From: Rhabdonatronobacter sediminivivens
GTDB taxonomy: Bacteria; Pseudomonadota; Alphaproteobacteria; Rhodobacterales; Rhodobacteraceae
Direction of reading: 5' to 3'
DNA length: 64,000 bases
Assembly: GCF_013415485.1 (NCBI RefSeq)
Contig: NZ_JACBXS010000019.1
Span: forward strand, 1 to 64,000
Below the pieces are notes generated by a model. It saw nothing but the letters and a program-made list of their open reading frames with translations, did no database searches and was not told the DNA's origin. Shown here piece after piece: positions 48,421-57,727 of this stretch. Position 1 is the stretch's first letter. Every line of letters begins with the position of its first letter. Position numbers and translations under genes: made by a program.

Positions 48421-49437
48421 TCAGTCCTCCGTGCTCAATGCCTGGATGAAGCGCGAGCGGTCCACATTGCCGCCCGAGGCGATGACGATCACCGCATCGC
48501 CTTGCAGCGCCTGGGGCTGGAACAGGGCGGCGGCCAGGGCCACGGCGCCGCCGGGTTCGATCACCAGTTTCAGCCGCGCGAAGGCTTGGGCCATGGCGCG
48601 CAGGGTGTGATCATCTGGGACCACCAGCCCCGGGCCGCAGAGGCGTTGCAGAACCGGGAAGGTCAGCGCGCCGGGGGTGGGGGTGACGATGGCATCGCAC
48701 AGGCCCATGCGCGCATCGTTGGACAGCCGCTGACCCGCGGCCAGCGAGCGGGCGGTATCGTCGAAGCCCTGGGGTTCGACCGGGCGGACGCGCAGGCCGG
48801 GGACGGTTTCGGCCAGGGCCAGGGCCACGCCGGCTGTCAGCCCGCCGCCGCCGCAGGGGATCAGCACATCGGCGCTGTGGACGCCGTCCTCGGCCGCCTG
48901 TTGGGCCAGTTCCAGCCCGGTGCTGGCCTGCCCGGCGATCACCTGCGGGTCGTCGAAGGGGCGGATCAGGGTCAGGCCGTGGCGCGCGATCAGAGCGGCG
49001 CCGATCTCCTCGCGCGGTTCGGTGGCGCGGTCATGCAGGACCAGTTCGGCGCCCAGCGCGCGGGTGGCCTCGATCTTGGTCTGCGGCGCGTCCGCGGGCA
49101 TGACGATCACCGCGCGCACCCCGTGCATCCGTGCGGCCAGCGCCACCCCCTGCGCGTGATTGCCCGAGGACCAGGCCAGCACACCGCGCGCGCGTTCCGC
49201 CGCCGACAGGGCCGACACAGCCGCGAAGCCGCCACGGAACTTGAAGCTGCCGGTATGCTGGAGGCATTCGGCCTTGACCAGCACGCGCCGTCCCGCCAGC
49301 GCATCCAGAAAGTCCGAGGACAGCAGCGGCGTGCGGCGCACCACCCCGGCCAGCCGCGCGGCGGCATCGGCGATCAGGGCGGCATCGGGGGCCGCCCGGG
49401 GTTCGGCCAGCGTGGTCACAGGCAATTCCCCAGCCAT
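48421..49437 (-). CDS. Threonine/serine dehydratase-type PLP enzyme
   Basis: A 338-residue fold-type II PLP enzyme. The Schiff-base Lys is in TGSFKFRGG (residues about 62-70), the substrate loop is SSGNHAQG (about 89-96), the phosphate-binding loop is PCGGGGLTAG (about 193-202), and SGGNVD ends the fold. There is no C-terminal ACT regulatory domain, so it is like catabolic threonine dehydratase, serine racemase or hydroxyectoine-pathway EutB, and its substrate is open. Overlaps the hydrolase gene by 22 bases. Confidence 0.83.
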   Translation of the reverse strand: MAGELPVTTLAEPRAAPDAALIADAAARLAGVVRRTPLLSSDFLDALAGRRVLVKAECLQHTGSFKFRGGFAAVSALSAAERARGVLAWSSGNHAQGVALAARMHGVRAVIVMPADAPQTKIEATRALGAELVLHDRATEPREEIGAALIARHGLTLIRPFDDPQVIAGQASTGLELAQQAAEDGVHSADVLIPCGGGGLTAGVALALAETVPGLRVRPVEPQGFDDTARSLAAGQRLSNDARMGLCDAIVTPTPGALTFPVLQRLCGPGLVVPDDHTLRAMAQAFARLKLVIEPGGAVALAAALFQPQALQGDAVIVIASGGNVDRSRFIQALSTED

Positions 49438-50237
49438 TCATGGATCGCGCGCAGCGATTCGGGTTCATCGAGGAAGGGCACATGGCCGCGATCGGGGACC
49501 TCGGCATGGACCATGTCCGGGCGGCGGGTGCACATGGCCTCGGCGGTCTCGGTGGTCAGCAGGCCGGAATTGGCGCCCCGGATCAGCGCCATGGGCAGGT
49601 CCGCGCAGGCGTCGAACATCGCCCACAGATCGCCGGTGCCGCCGGTCATGGCGGCCATGAAGGCATCGCGCAGGGCGGGGTCATAGGTCAGGTCAAGCCC
49701 CTGTTCGGTCTGGATGAAACGGCGGCGCGCCTCCTGAAACCAGCGCTCGGGGGGGACATTGGCGAACTCGTCCGAGTTATGCTCCAGCGCCACGGCGGCG
49801 GCGGCATGGGTGCGCGCGGCGGGGGTGCGGCCGAGATACTGGGCGATCCGGTCCAGCGCCCCGGGTTCGATCACCGGGCCGACATCGTTCAGGCAGATGC
49901 CGCGCAGCCGATCCGGCGCGGTGGCGCCCAGATACATGCCGATGATCCCCCCGCGCGAGGTGCCCAGGAGTGCCGCGCGCTCCACCCCCAGATGGTCCAG
50001 CAGGGCGAGGGCATCGGCAGCCTCGGTCGGCACGGTGTAGGTGTCGGCGCCGGTCCAGTCGGACTGGCCGCGGCCACGGTAATCCATGCGGATCAGGCGC
50101 AGGGGCGGCAGGTGCGGCTCCAGATAGTCGAAATCGCGGCCATCCCGGGTCAGCCCGGCCAGACACAGCAGGGCCACGCCATGGCCCTCGTCGCTGTAAT
50201 GCAGGCGGGCGCCGTCGGGGGCGGTGAAATGCGGCAT
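49416..50237 (-). CDS. Alpha/beta hydrolase
   Basis: A 273-residue alpha/beta hydrolase with nucleophile elbow GTSRGG (residues about 92-97), oxyanion region LAGLTRDGRDFDYL (about 27-40), RMDYRGRGQSDW near 50-61, and catalytic His in PDRGHVPFLDEPE near 249-261. It resembles carboxylic-ester or C-C bond hydrolases; the substrate is unknown. The ATG at 50237 has AAAGGGA upstream. A TTG at 50243 would overlap the dehalogenase stop. Confidence 0.82.
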   Translation of the reverse strand: MPHFTAPDGARLHYSDEGHGVALLCLAGLTRDGRDFDYLEPHLPPLRLIRMDYRGRGQSDWTGADTYTVPTEAADALALLDHLGVERAALLGTSRGGIIGMYLGATAPDRLRGICLNDVGPVIEPGALDRIAQYLGRTPAARTHAAAAVALEHNSDEFANVPPERWFQEARRRFIQTEQGLDLTYDPALRDAFMAAMTGGTGDLWAMFDACADLPMALIRGANSGLLTTETAEAMCTRRPDMVHAEVPDRGHVPFLDEPESLRAIHEWLGNCL

Positions 50238-50239
50238 GA

Positions 50240-50926
50240 TCAATCCCTTTTGATGATATCGGGCAGGGGCGAGAGGTCGCCCAGAACCTGCGCCGGGCGG
50301 GCGGCGAGGCGGTCCATGGGCGCGCCCTCGCGGTTGACCCAGAGGCTGTGAAACCCGAACGCCGCCGCCGAACAGGCGTCCCAGCTATTGGCCGAAACAA
50401 AACCCACCTGCGCGGGCGGCAGGCCCAGATGGCGTTCGACCAGCGCATAGACCTGCGGGGCGGGTTTGAAGATGCCGACCTCTTCGACCGAGATCACGGC
50501 GCTCAGCGCCTCGCCGATCCCGGCCGAGGCGATGGCATCGGCCAGCATCGCGGGCGATCCGTTGGACAGGATCGCGCAGGGCATACCTCGCGCGCGCAGG
50601 GCGGCCAGCACGGAGGGCACCTCGGGGTAGGCGGGCAATTCGCGATAGAGCGCCAGCAGGCGGGTGCGCAGGGCCGGTTCGCTCAGCTCTGCGGCATCGA
50701 GCGCCCAGTCCAGCGCATCGGCAGTGACCTGCCAGAAATCCGCATGGGTGCCGCTCAGCCCCCGCAGCCAGGTGTATTCCAGCTGCTTGCGCCGCCAGTC
50801 CGCGGCCAGTTGCGGCCAACGGGCCACCCAGTCCGCGCCCTCATCCTGCGCCGCTGCGGCGCGCGCGGCCCCGGCCACATCGAACAGGGTGCCATAGGCA
50901 TCGAAGACACAGGCATTCACGGGCAT
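50240..50926 (-). CDS. Haloacid dehalogenase, type II
   Basis: A 228-residue HAD-superfamily enzyme. The nucleophile Asp is in VFDAYGTLFDV (residues about 7-17), motif II Ser/Asn in ILSNGSPAML (about 115-124), the Lys in GIFKPAPQVYAL (about 146-157) and SANSWDACSAAAFG near 171-184. These are the (S)-2-haloacid dehalogenase signatures. It removes halide from 2-haloalkanoic acids, though natural substrates may differ. AAGGAG precedes the ATG. First of four overlapping minus-strand genes. Confidence 0.9.
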   Translation of the reverse strand: MPVNACVFDAYGTLFDVAGAARAAAAQDEGADWVARWPQLAADWRRKQLEYTWLRGLSGTHADFWQVTADALDWALDAAELSEPALRTRLLALYRELPAYPEVPSVLAALRARGMPCAILSNGSPAMLADAIASAGIGEALSAVISVEEVGIFKPAPQVYALVERHLGLPPAQVGFVSANSWDACSAAAFGFHSLWVNREGAPMDRLAARPAQVLGDLSPLPDIIKRD

Positions 50927-51102
50927 GGGCGGGCGCTCCTTCGCGCCCATGATTTGCACAGGCTGGCCCCGGGGAAAAGGGGGGCGCGCGCGCCGGGGTT
51001 TATCCCTGGGCCGATCCGGGCTATATTGACGATGAGACAGGAGCACCCGCGCAGATCATGCGGCCTCCGTGAATTCACCTTTTCCCAAATGAAGGATACC
51101 CC

Positions 51103-51531
51103 ATGACCCAGGCCAAATCTGGCGATACCGTTCGATTCCACTACACCGGCACGCTGGAGGATGGTTCGGTATTCGACAGCTCGGACGGGCGCGACCCGCT
51201 GGAATTCAAGCTGGGCGAAGGCCAGATCATCCCCGGGCTGGAACAGGCCATCGAAGGCATGTCCAGCGGCGAACAGAAAACCGTGACCATTCCCGCCGAC
51301 CAGGCCTATGGCCCCTATCAGCCGCAGGCGCGCCAGGGCATCCCGCGTGAACAGATCCCGGACCATATCCCGCTGGAGATCGGCACCCGGCTGCAGGTCC
51401 AGACCCCGGATGGCAACCCCATGCCCGTCACCGTGGCCGAGGTCAGCGACGAAGTGGTGGTGCTGGACGCCAACCACCCGCTGGCCGGCAAGGATCTGAC
51501 CTTTGCGGTCGAGGTTGTCGAGGTCGGCTGA
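51103..51531 (+). CDS. FKBP-type peptidyl-prolyl cis-trans isomerase (SlyD-like)
   Basis: A 142-residue protein with the FKBP core FHYTGTLEDGSVFDSS (residues about 10-25) and the inserted-flap region ADQAYGPYQPQ (about 65-75) of the SlyD branch. There is no His-rich metal-binding tail, so it is shorter than E. coli SlyD. It assists protein folding in the cytoplasm. Confidence 0.93.
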   Translation: MTQAKSGDTVRFHYTGTLEDGSVFDSSDGRDPLEFKLGEGQIIPGLEQAIEGMSSGEQKTVTIPADQAYGPYQPQARQGIPREQIPDHIPLEIGTRLQVQTPDGNPMPVTVAEVSDEVVVLDANHPLAGKDLTFAVEVVEVG

Positions 51532-51559
51532 CCTGCCCTTTTCGAATTCGCGGGCTGGC

Positions 51560-51573
51560 TTGACCCTGATCAA
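51560..51573 (+). promoter_or_regulatory. FNR/FnrL-type box upstream of the TraR/DksA gene
   Basis: TTGA-N6-TCAA, reading TTGACCCTGATCAA, agrees with the FNR consensus TTGAT-N4-ATCAA at nine of the ten defined positions. It ends 51 bases before the ATG of the zinc-finger gene, consistent with oxygen-dependent control by FnrL. Confidence 0.75.
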
Positions 51574-51624
51574 GGCAGCCCGCCGCGCATTGCGACAGTC
51601 TGGGCCGTCACAAGGAGGTGGCCC

Positions 51625-51942
51625 ATGACATCACTGGACGAACGCCGCAAGCAACTGCAATCCCGCCGCGCCGAGCTTGTCGCCCGCATGCAGGCGGTGG
51701 AGGAAGAGCTTGAATCCCATGCCGACCCGGATTGGGAGGATATGGCCGTCGAGCGTGAAACCGATGAGGTTCTGGAGGGCATGGGCCTGAGCGCCCAGAC
51801 CGAAGTTGCCCGAATCGATGCAGCGTTGAAGCGGGTCGAAGCCGGCGAATACGGCATTTGCGTGAAATGCGGCGCGACCATCAGCGAAGCACGGCTGGAC
51901 CTGGTCCCGTTCACCCCCTTCTGCCGCCACTGCGCGGCCTGA
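51625..51942 (+). CDS. TraR/DksA-family zinc-finger protein
   Basis: A 105-residue protein with an N-terminal coiled-coil helix pair (residues about 5-70) and a C-terminal four-cysteine zinc finger, CVKCG ... CRHC (about 79-103). Proteins of this family bind RNA polymerase through the secondary channel. It has the GERE-type finger region typical of short DksA paralogues. A near-perfect AAGGAGGT ribosome site precedes the ATG, predicting high translation. The FNR-like box upstream suggests production when oxygen falls. Confidence 0.9.
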   Translation: MTSLDERRKQLQSRRAELVARMQAVEEELESHADPDWEDMAVERETDEVLEGMGLSAQTEVARIDAALKRVEAGEYGICVKCGATISEARLDLVPFTPFCRHCAA

Positions 51943-52067
51943 TCCCTGCCCTGCTTTTCGCGCGTCCCCCGGGGCGCGCGTGCTGGTTTTCAAGGCAACC
52001 GCGAGCGCATCGTCGCGCACCGGGTGAAATGATGCGTGTTGCGGTTGTCATGGTTGCGATGGCGTGG

Positions 52068-52081
52068 TTGTATACAGGTAT
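52068..52081 (+). promoter_or_regulatory. Candidate GntR operator A, upstream of the phosphatase-phnCEE operon
   Basis: TTGTATACAGGTAT lies 28 bases before the phosphatase ATG and follows TTGTCA (52045-52050) at 17-18 bases, so it would cover the -10 region. TGTATACAGGT is shared with site B in front of phnD. Confidence 0.55.
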
Positions 52082-52108
52082 CCAGACCCCGTAGGATATC
52101 TTTTACAC

Positions 52109-52668
52109 ATGCCCACGCGCCAGCCTGCCCACCGCACCGAACCCGCCACTGCCCCCGATCCGAAGGAAGACGGCGCGCCCGGTCTGGCCCTGCGTCCGGT
52201 CGATCTGGACGGGCAGGCAAAGGGGCGGCTGTTTCTGGCCGCGATGCCGGGCCGGTCCGGCGGCACCGCCACCGACCTGGACCGGATCGCCGCCCGGAAG
52301 GTTGGCGCGATCCTGTGCCTTGCCGACCCGGCCGAAGTCACCGCATTGTCACCTGAATATGCGAACGCCTGGACCAGCGGTCAGGGGCTGTCCGCCGACC
52401 GGCTGAACCACCCGATCCCGGATTTCGGCATCCCGCAGGATATGGAAAGGTATCGCGACATGACCCGCCAGATCGCAGAGCGGCTGCGCCAGGGCGACAG
52501 GGTTCTGGTCCATTGCGCCGCCGGAATCGGGCGCACGGGCATGACGGCAATTGCGGTGCTTTGCGCCCTGGGGCTGGACCCGGACCGCGCGCGCCAGCAG
52601 GTGGCAGAGGCCGGATCAGGCCCCGAAACCCCCGCACAAAAGGCCTTCCTTCAGGAGCTTGTGGGCAA

Positions 52669-52675
<7 letters not shown>
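52109..52675 (+). CDS. PTP-fold phosphatase (CDKN3-like), first gene of the phn-type operon
   Basis: A soluble 188-residue protein. The cysteine-phosphatase P-loop is [11 protein letters not shown] with catalytic Cys136 and Arg142. A general-acid Asp105 lies in HPIPDFGIP, and [11 protein letters not shown] near residues 42-52 is typical of CDKN3-like phosphatases. The gene overlaps phnC by seven bases, so it is co-produced with the importer and likely acts on an imported phosphorylated compound, not on proteins. It is paralogous to the gene at 57168: both have the DF acid motif and the same spacing to the P-loop. The ATG at 52109 is chosen as it lies just after the operator. Confidence 0.85.
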
Positions 52676-53389
<714 letters not shown>

Positions 53390-53400
<11 letters not shown>

Positions 53401-54274
53401 CGCCGCGCAACCCTCCGGCGATGCCGTCGCCATGGTCGAGGCCCGCCGCGCCGAACTGCGCGCGGCGAAGCGCCGCCAATCCTTGCTGCTGCTGGTGGTT
53501 CTGGCCGTGGCGGTGCTGGTGGCGGGGCATCTGGGCGAGGTCTCGTGGCAGAAATTCGTCGACGGGCTGCCGCGCTTTGGCCGCTACATCATGCGCACCA
53601 TGCCGCAGCTGTCGCTGGAGAGCTTCGGCGCGGATATGTCCCGCTGGATGTGGAATTTCCGCGTCTGGGTGGGGCTGTTGGTGGATACGGTGCTGATTGC
53701 CTTCGTGGCCACGACCCTGGGCGTGGCGGGGGCGTTTGCGTTGTGTTTTGCGGCCTCGGATAACCTTGCGCCCAACAGCATCGTCTATCATGCCGCCCGG
53801 CGCACTCTGGAAGTGTTGCGCACGGTGCCGGAACTGGTCTTTGCGCTGCTCTTTGTCTTTGCCTTTGGCCTTGGGGCCATGGCCGGGGTGCTGGCGATTG
53901 CGCTGCATACCATGGGCGTGCTGGGCAAGCTGTTTTCCGAGATCAACGAGACCGTATCCGACCGCGCGCTGGAGGGCGTTGTGGCGGCCGGGGCCGCGCG
54001 CGGGCAGGTGATCCGTTATGGCGTGGTGCCCCGCGTCCTGCCGGGCTTTATCAGCTACACGCTGCTGCGGTTCGAAATCAACGTGCGCTCGGCCTCGGTC
54101 ATCGGCTTCGTGGGCGCGGGCGGGATCGGACAGGAGCTGATGTTCGTCATCAACCAGTTCATCTATCGCGACATCAGCGCGATCTTGCTGTTGCTGATCA
54201 TCACCGTGGCGCTGGTGGATATCCTCAGCGAATGGCTGCGCCATCGCATCATCGGCGGGGAGTTGCAGCGATGA
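53390..54274 (+). CDS. phnE: Phosphonate-type ABC transporter permease PhnE (first)
   Basis: A 294-residue permease with about six spans. The conserved core begins at [19 protein letters not shown] (residues about 100-118) and the [19 protein letters not shown] segment typical of PhnE follows. The coupling loop is [25 protein letters not shown] near 194-218. The ATG at 53390 lies inside the end of phnC. It pairs with the second PhnE encoded next. Confidence 0.9.
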
Positions 54275-55140
54275 CCCCGCCCGATACCCGGCGCCTGGAG
54301 GATCTGGCGCAGAAATACCCCGGCACGGTGCGCCCCAGGCCCCTGACGCTCTGGCGGCGCCGGACGCTGATCATCGCTTTCCTGATCGCCTTTCTGGCCG
54401 CGGCACAGGCGTTGGGGCTGGCACCGGGGGCGTTTTTCTCGGGGTTGAGCGATCTGGGCATCATCACCCGCCAGATGTGGCCGCCGACCAGCAAGGGGTT
54501 CTTTGTCGAATACCTCCATGCTCTGGCCGAGACTGTGGCGATTGCCTTTCTGGGCACCATCGCGGCCAGCATCATCTCGGTCCCGCTGGGGTTTCTGGGC
54601 GCGCGCAATGTGGTGCGCAACGGGTTCATCCATTTCGGGCTGCGCCGCGCGCTGGATATCGTGCGCGGGGTGGATGTGCTGATCTGGGCGCTGATCTTCG
54701 TGTCTGTGGTGGGGCTTGGACCCTTTGCCGGGATCCTGGCGATCGCGCTCAATGACACGGGCGTTCTGGCCAAGCTCTATGCCGAAGCGGTGGAGAATGC
54801 CGACCGCCGCGCGGGCGACGGGGTGCGGGCGGCGGGCGGCGGGCAGGCGGATGTGGCGCGGCTGGCGATCTGGCCGCAGGTGTTCCCGGTCTTCCTGTCC
54901 AACAGCCTGTATTTCTTTGAGGCCAACACCCGTTCTGCCACGATCCTGGGCGTGGTCGGCGCCGGGGGGATCGGGTTCTTTCTGGCCGACCGCATCCGGG
55001 TCAATGCCTGGAGCGATGTGGCCTTCATCATCCTGATGATCCTGCCCACGGTGGCGCTGATCGACTGGCTGTCACGCTATCTGCGCCGCAAGGCGCTGGG
55101 GCGTGCGGCGCGCGATCCGGCCCCGGTGGCCGAAACCTGA
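54271..55140 (+). CDS. phnE: Phosphonate-type ABC transporter permease PhnE (second)
   Basis: A 289-residue permease, similar in plan to the first PhnE but divergent in sequence. Motifs are ETVAIAFLGTIAASIISVPLGFLGARN (residues about 90-116), RGVDVLIWALIFVSVVGLGPFAG, and coupling loop ADRRAGDGVRAAGGGQADVARLAIWP. It overlaps the first phnE as ATGA. Two PhnE proteins usually form a heterodimeric channel. It is convergent with phnD; repeat copy 3 and a terminator separate them. Confidence 0.9.
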   Translation: MTPPDTRRLEDLAQKYPGTVRPRPLTLWRRRTLIIAFLIAFLAAAQALGLAPGAFFSGLSDLGIITRQMWPPTSKGFFVEYLHALAETVAIAFLGTIAASIISVPLGFLGARNVVRNGFIHFGLRRALDIVRGVDVLIWALIFVSVVGLGPFAGILAIALNDTGVLAKLYAEAVENADRRAGDGVRAAGGGQADVARLAIWPQVFPVFLSNSLYFFEANTRSATILGVVGAGGIGFFLADRIRVNAWSDVAFIILMILPTVALIDWLSRYLRRKALGRAARDPAPVAET

Positions 55141-55179
55141 TCCATTGGCGGCTCCCGCCGCGCCCTCCTGACAGCATAA

Positions 55180-55230
55180 AGCGCCCCCGAGCCGCGCCCC
55201 ACCCACCCACCCGCGCGCCTCGGGGGCGCT
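55180..55230. repeat. Hairpin repeat with G-quadruplex-type loop, copy 3
   Basis: Eighteen-base arms (55180-55197 and 55213-55230) begin AGCGCCCCCGAG and share the C.C mismatch at arm position 13 with copy 2. The loop is CCCACCCACCCACCC, which gives a G-quadruplex motif on the minus strand. It lies between the convergent ends of phnE and phnD. Confidence 0.9.
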
Positions 55231-55278
55231 GCGGTGTCTTGGATGGGCCACCGCAGGCGCCGCACCCTGTGGGGCATG

Positions 55279-55309
55279 AAAAAGGCCCGGGCGATCATGC
55301 CCGGGCCTT
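55279..55309 (-). terminator. Rho-independent terminator of phnD
   Basis: On the minus strand a nine-base-pair stem, GGCCCGGGC/GCCCGGGCC, with a six-base loop is followed by five T residues. It ends about 50 bases past the phnD stop. On the plus strand only TT follows, so it works mainly for phnD. Confidence 0.85.
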
Positions 55310-55332
55310 CATGGAATGGCTGCCGATAAAGA

Positions 55333-56232
55333 TCAGTTGCCGCGCTGGCGCAGCATTTCCTCGCGCATGGCGATGCTGTCCTCGAAGGCTTCATGGCCGA
55401 CCTCGACCAGATGCGTCCAGGAGCCGACGCTCACAATCTCGATCCGTTCCGGGTCGCGCTCGTGGAATTCGGTCAGCGCGGACAGCAGCTCGGCTTTCAG
55501 GTCATCGGGCATCGAGCCGCGCACCGACCAGGCGTCCGAGGGGATCAGCGGGCTTTCCCAGATGACCTTGACGGCGCCTTCCTCGATCTCGCCGCGGTCG
55601 GTCATGCGCTGCACGGCGCCATTGTCTTCGGAGTAATGCCAGGTGGCCGCCGCGTCATAGGTGCCGCGCACCACCGCCAGGATGCCGTTGTCATGGCTGC
55701 CGGAAAACCCGGTGGAGGCGAAATGCCCCTGCGCGAGCCCCAGCTGGCCGAGGTAGAAATTCGGCACCAGATAGCCCGAGGCCGAGTTCGGATCGGCGAA
55801 GGCAAGGGTCTGGCCGGCCAGATCCTCAAGCGATTCGGCCTCGCTGTCGCCGGCCACGACCACCACGGCATAATAGCCACGATCGCCGGTACGCGACACG
55901 GCGTGGGCCAGCGGCTCCAGATCGCCCTCCAGCACGTCATAGGCCGAGGCATAGGCCGCAGCGCCGAACATGGCCATATCGGCCTCGCCCGCGTCCATGG
56001 CCTGGATGATGCCGCTATAGGCGCTGGCCATGCGCAGGGTCACGGGCACGCCAAGCTGTTCGGACAGGTAATCGGCGAAGGGCTGCCACCGGCGGGCGCC
56101 TTCCTCGGCGTTTTCGATGGGCGGCAGGCCGATGGTGAGCGAGTCATACTGCGCCCGCCAGTCGGCAGCAGCCGGAAGGGCGGTGCCGAGGGACAGGATG
56201 GCCACACTGGCCAGAAGGGTTCTGCGCTTCAT
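55333..56232 (-). CDS. phnD: Phosphonate-type ABC transporter, substrate-binding protein PhnD
   Basis: A periplasmic binding protein of 299 residues with a signal peptide (MKRRTLLASVAILSLG..., cleavage after AAA near residue 23). The PhnD fold signatures are TIGLPPIENAEEGARRWQPF (about 33-52), SAYSGIIQAMDAGEADMAMFG (about 69-89) and the ligand loop FADPNSASGYLVP near 144-156. It is on the opposite strand to phnCEE, with its own promoter and operator B 56 bases upstream. GGAGA precedes the start. The ligand may be a phosphonate, phosphite or phosphate ester. Confidence 0.88.
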   Translation of the reverse strand: MKRRTLLASVAILSLGTALPAAADWRAQYDSLTIGLPPIENAEEGARRWQPFADYLSEQLGVPVTLRMASAYSGIIQAMDAGEADMAMFGAAAYASAYDVLEGDLEPLAHAVSRTGDRGYYAVVVVAGDSEAESLEDLAGQTLAFADPNSASGYLVPNFYLGQLGLAQGHFASTGFSGSHDNGILAVVRGTYDAAATWHYSEDNGAVQRMTDRGEIEEGAVKVIWESPLIPSDAWSVRGSMPDDLKAELLSALTEFHERDPERIEIVSVGSWTHLVEVGHEAFEDSIAMREEMLRQRGN

Positions 56233-56287
56233 GGGATTGGTCTCCGTGCTGGATCCGGGTTTCGGATGGGCGGACAGGGGCTGTGAC

Positions 56288-56299
56288 CCTGTATACAGG
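56288..56299 (-). promoter_or_regulatory. Candidate GntR operator B, upstream of phnD
   Basis: CCTGTATACAGG is a perfect 12-base palindrome, 56 bases before the phnD ATG. Eleven bases (TGTATACAGGT) are identical to site A in front of the phosphatase-phnCEE operon. This is the strongest of the three sites. Confidence 0.65.
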
Positions 56300-56413
56300 T
56301 TCATAGCAATCTGGCGCAGATCGGTAAAGCAAAGCTTCCATGACACCGGACCCACCTGCCGCGGCGCGGAAGCGATTGCGTGTTTTCTGTGCAGTTGGCG
56401 CGGGCGCGGGGTT

Positions 56414-57058
56414 TCAGGGCGCAGGGCGCGCAGCGGTCGCGGCAAACGCGGACAGCACCGGCCCGGCATCGGTCTGCGTGGCAATCGCCGCAAAAGCCTG
56501 TGACAGGGCCGCATGCTGCGCCGCCAGTTCCGCCGCCCCGAACCCTTGTGACCGGCGAAGCATCCGCCAATGAGCGGCGGCATGGGCCTCGGCCAGGATC
56601 GGATCCTCGATCAGCGCCGAAAGCAATGGAATCAGCGCCGCGCGCAGGTCGAAATGCTGCGCGAAGGTAAAGCTGTCCAGGGCGATGGCGTCCAGCGACA
56701 TGGCCAGCCCGCGCAATGCAAACAGCGGCTGCGTCGGCACCGGGCGGGTGGCGGTGGCGGCAGCCAGTTCGATGATCCCGCGCAGCACGTCGAAATCGCG
56801 CGGGCCGCTGGCCGGGTCCAGGGGTGCGACCACAGTTCCCACCCCGGAGCGTGTCTGCACCAGATGCTCATAGGACAGCCGTTGCAGCGCGTGGCGGATC
56901 GGCGTCCGGCTGACGCCGAATTCCGCCGCCAGCTTGTTTTCATGCAGCAGATGCTCCACCCCCGGATCGGCGGTGCAGATCCGCAGCCGCAGGGCGTGAA
57001 CAATGCTGTCCAGCCGCGATGTCTCCGGTCCGGCGAAATACTCTGATGATCGGTTCAT
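56414..57058 (-). CDS. GntR-family (FadR/FCD-type) transcriptional regulator
   Basis: A 214-residue regulator. The N-terminal winged helix carries LAAEFGVSRTPIRHALQRL (residues about 43-61) and a wing GVGTVVAPL. The all-helical C-terminal ligand domain is FadR/FCD-like with shorter acidic-His motifs, and is not the UTRA domain of the PhnF type. FCD regulators often bind palindromes centred on TATA or GTATAC. Three such sites lie in this locus, so it probably controls phnD, the phnCEE operon, the second phosphatase and itself. The effector is unknown. Confidence 0.85.
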   Translation of the reverse strand: MNRSSEYFAGPETSRLDSIVHALRLRICTADPGVEHLLHENKLAAEFGVSRTPIRHALQRLSYEHLVQTRSGVGTVVAPLDPASGPRDFDVLRGIIELAAATATRPVPTQPLFALRGLAMSLDAIALDSFTFAQHFDLRAALIPLLSALIEDPILAEAHAAAHWRMLRRSQGFGAAELAAQHAALSQAFAAIATQTDAGPVLSAFAATAARPAP

Positions 57059-57104
57059 GGATCAGCCCTGATGATGCGCAGGCAGATGGTCGCCGCCAGT
57101 GGAG

Positions 57105-57114
57105 TTGATATACA
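57105..57114. promoter_or_regulatory. Candidate GntR operator C, between gntR and the second phosphatase
   Basis: TTGATATACA followed by GAG resembles sites A and B but has one extra base and imperfect symmetry. It sits between the divergent GntR gene and the phosphatase gene, about 50 bases from each start. Confidence 0.4.
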
Positions 57115-57167
57115 GAGTTGACCGTGAAACAGCAACGTGGCACAACCCCGATGGCGGAGACCTGCCC

Positions 57168-57692
57168 ATGAGCGATGCGTTTGCAACCGTCCCGCTGGGG
57201 GCAGGCAGGGTCCATCTGCTGGGCTGGCCGGGGCTGCGCAAGGGGCATGACGGGCGCGGCTGGATCGACCCCGAAGACCGGGACGAGGCACTGGCCCGCC
57301 TGCGGCAACAAGGGTGCCATGCGCTCTTTGCCCTGACCGAACACCATGAACTGCCCAGGGGAACCCGCGCCGGGCTGCGTCACGCGGCGGAGCGGGGCGG
57401 GATCATGCTGTGGTCTGCGCCCATCCGGGATTTCCAGCCGCCGGATGCGCGCTTCATGCGCCGCTGGCACGCCCGGTTGCAGCGGCAGGCGGCCGCTGTT
57501 CACGCAGGCGGCCAGGTTGCCTTCTGCTGCATGGCCGGCGCCGGGCGCAGCGGCACGCTGGCCGCGCTGGTGATGGTCATGGGGGGCATCGCGCGCGCCG
57601 ACGCCATCGCCGTGATCCGCGCCGCCAACCCCCAGGCCATCGAAAGCCCCGCGCAAGAGGCCTGGCTGACCGCCCTGCCCTTCGGCCGATGA
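57168..57692 (+). CDS. PTP-fold phosphatase, second copy beside the phn-type genes
   Basis: A soluble 174-residue protein related to the phosphatase at 52109. The P-loop reads CCMAGAGRSGT, with catalytic Cys121, Arg127 and Cys120 in place of the usual His. The general-acid Asp88 lies in APIRDFQPP. The His-to-Cys change beside the nucleophile is unusual and may alter its reactivity. It is divergent from gntR and shares the candidate operator C, so it belongs to the same regulon. GGAGA precedes the ATG. Substrate unknown, probably a small phosphorylated molecule. Confidence 0.78.
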   Translation: MSDAFATVPLGAGRVHLLGWPGLRKGHDGRGWIDPEDRDEALARLRQQGCHALFALTEHHELPRGTRAGLRHAAERGGIMLWSAPIRDFQPPDARFMRRWHARLQRQAAAVHAGGQVAFCCMAGAGRSGTLAALVMVMGGIARADAIAVIRAANPQAIESPAQEAWLTALPFGR

Positions 57693-57727
57693 TGCATCCC
57701 GGCTGGCCGGCGCCATGCGCCGGGCAG

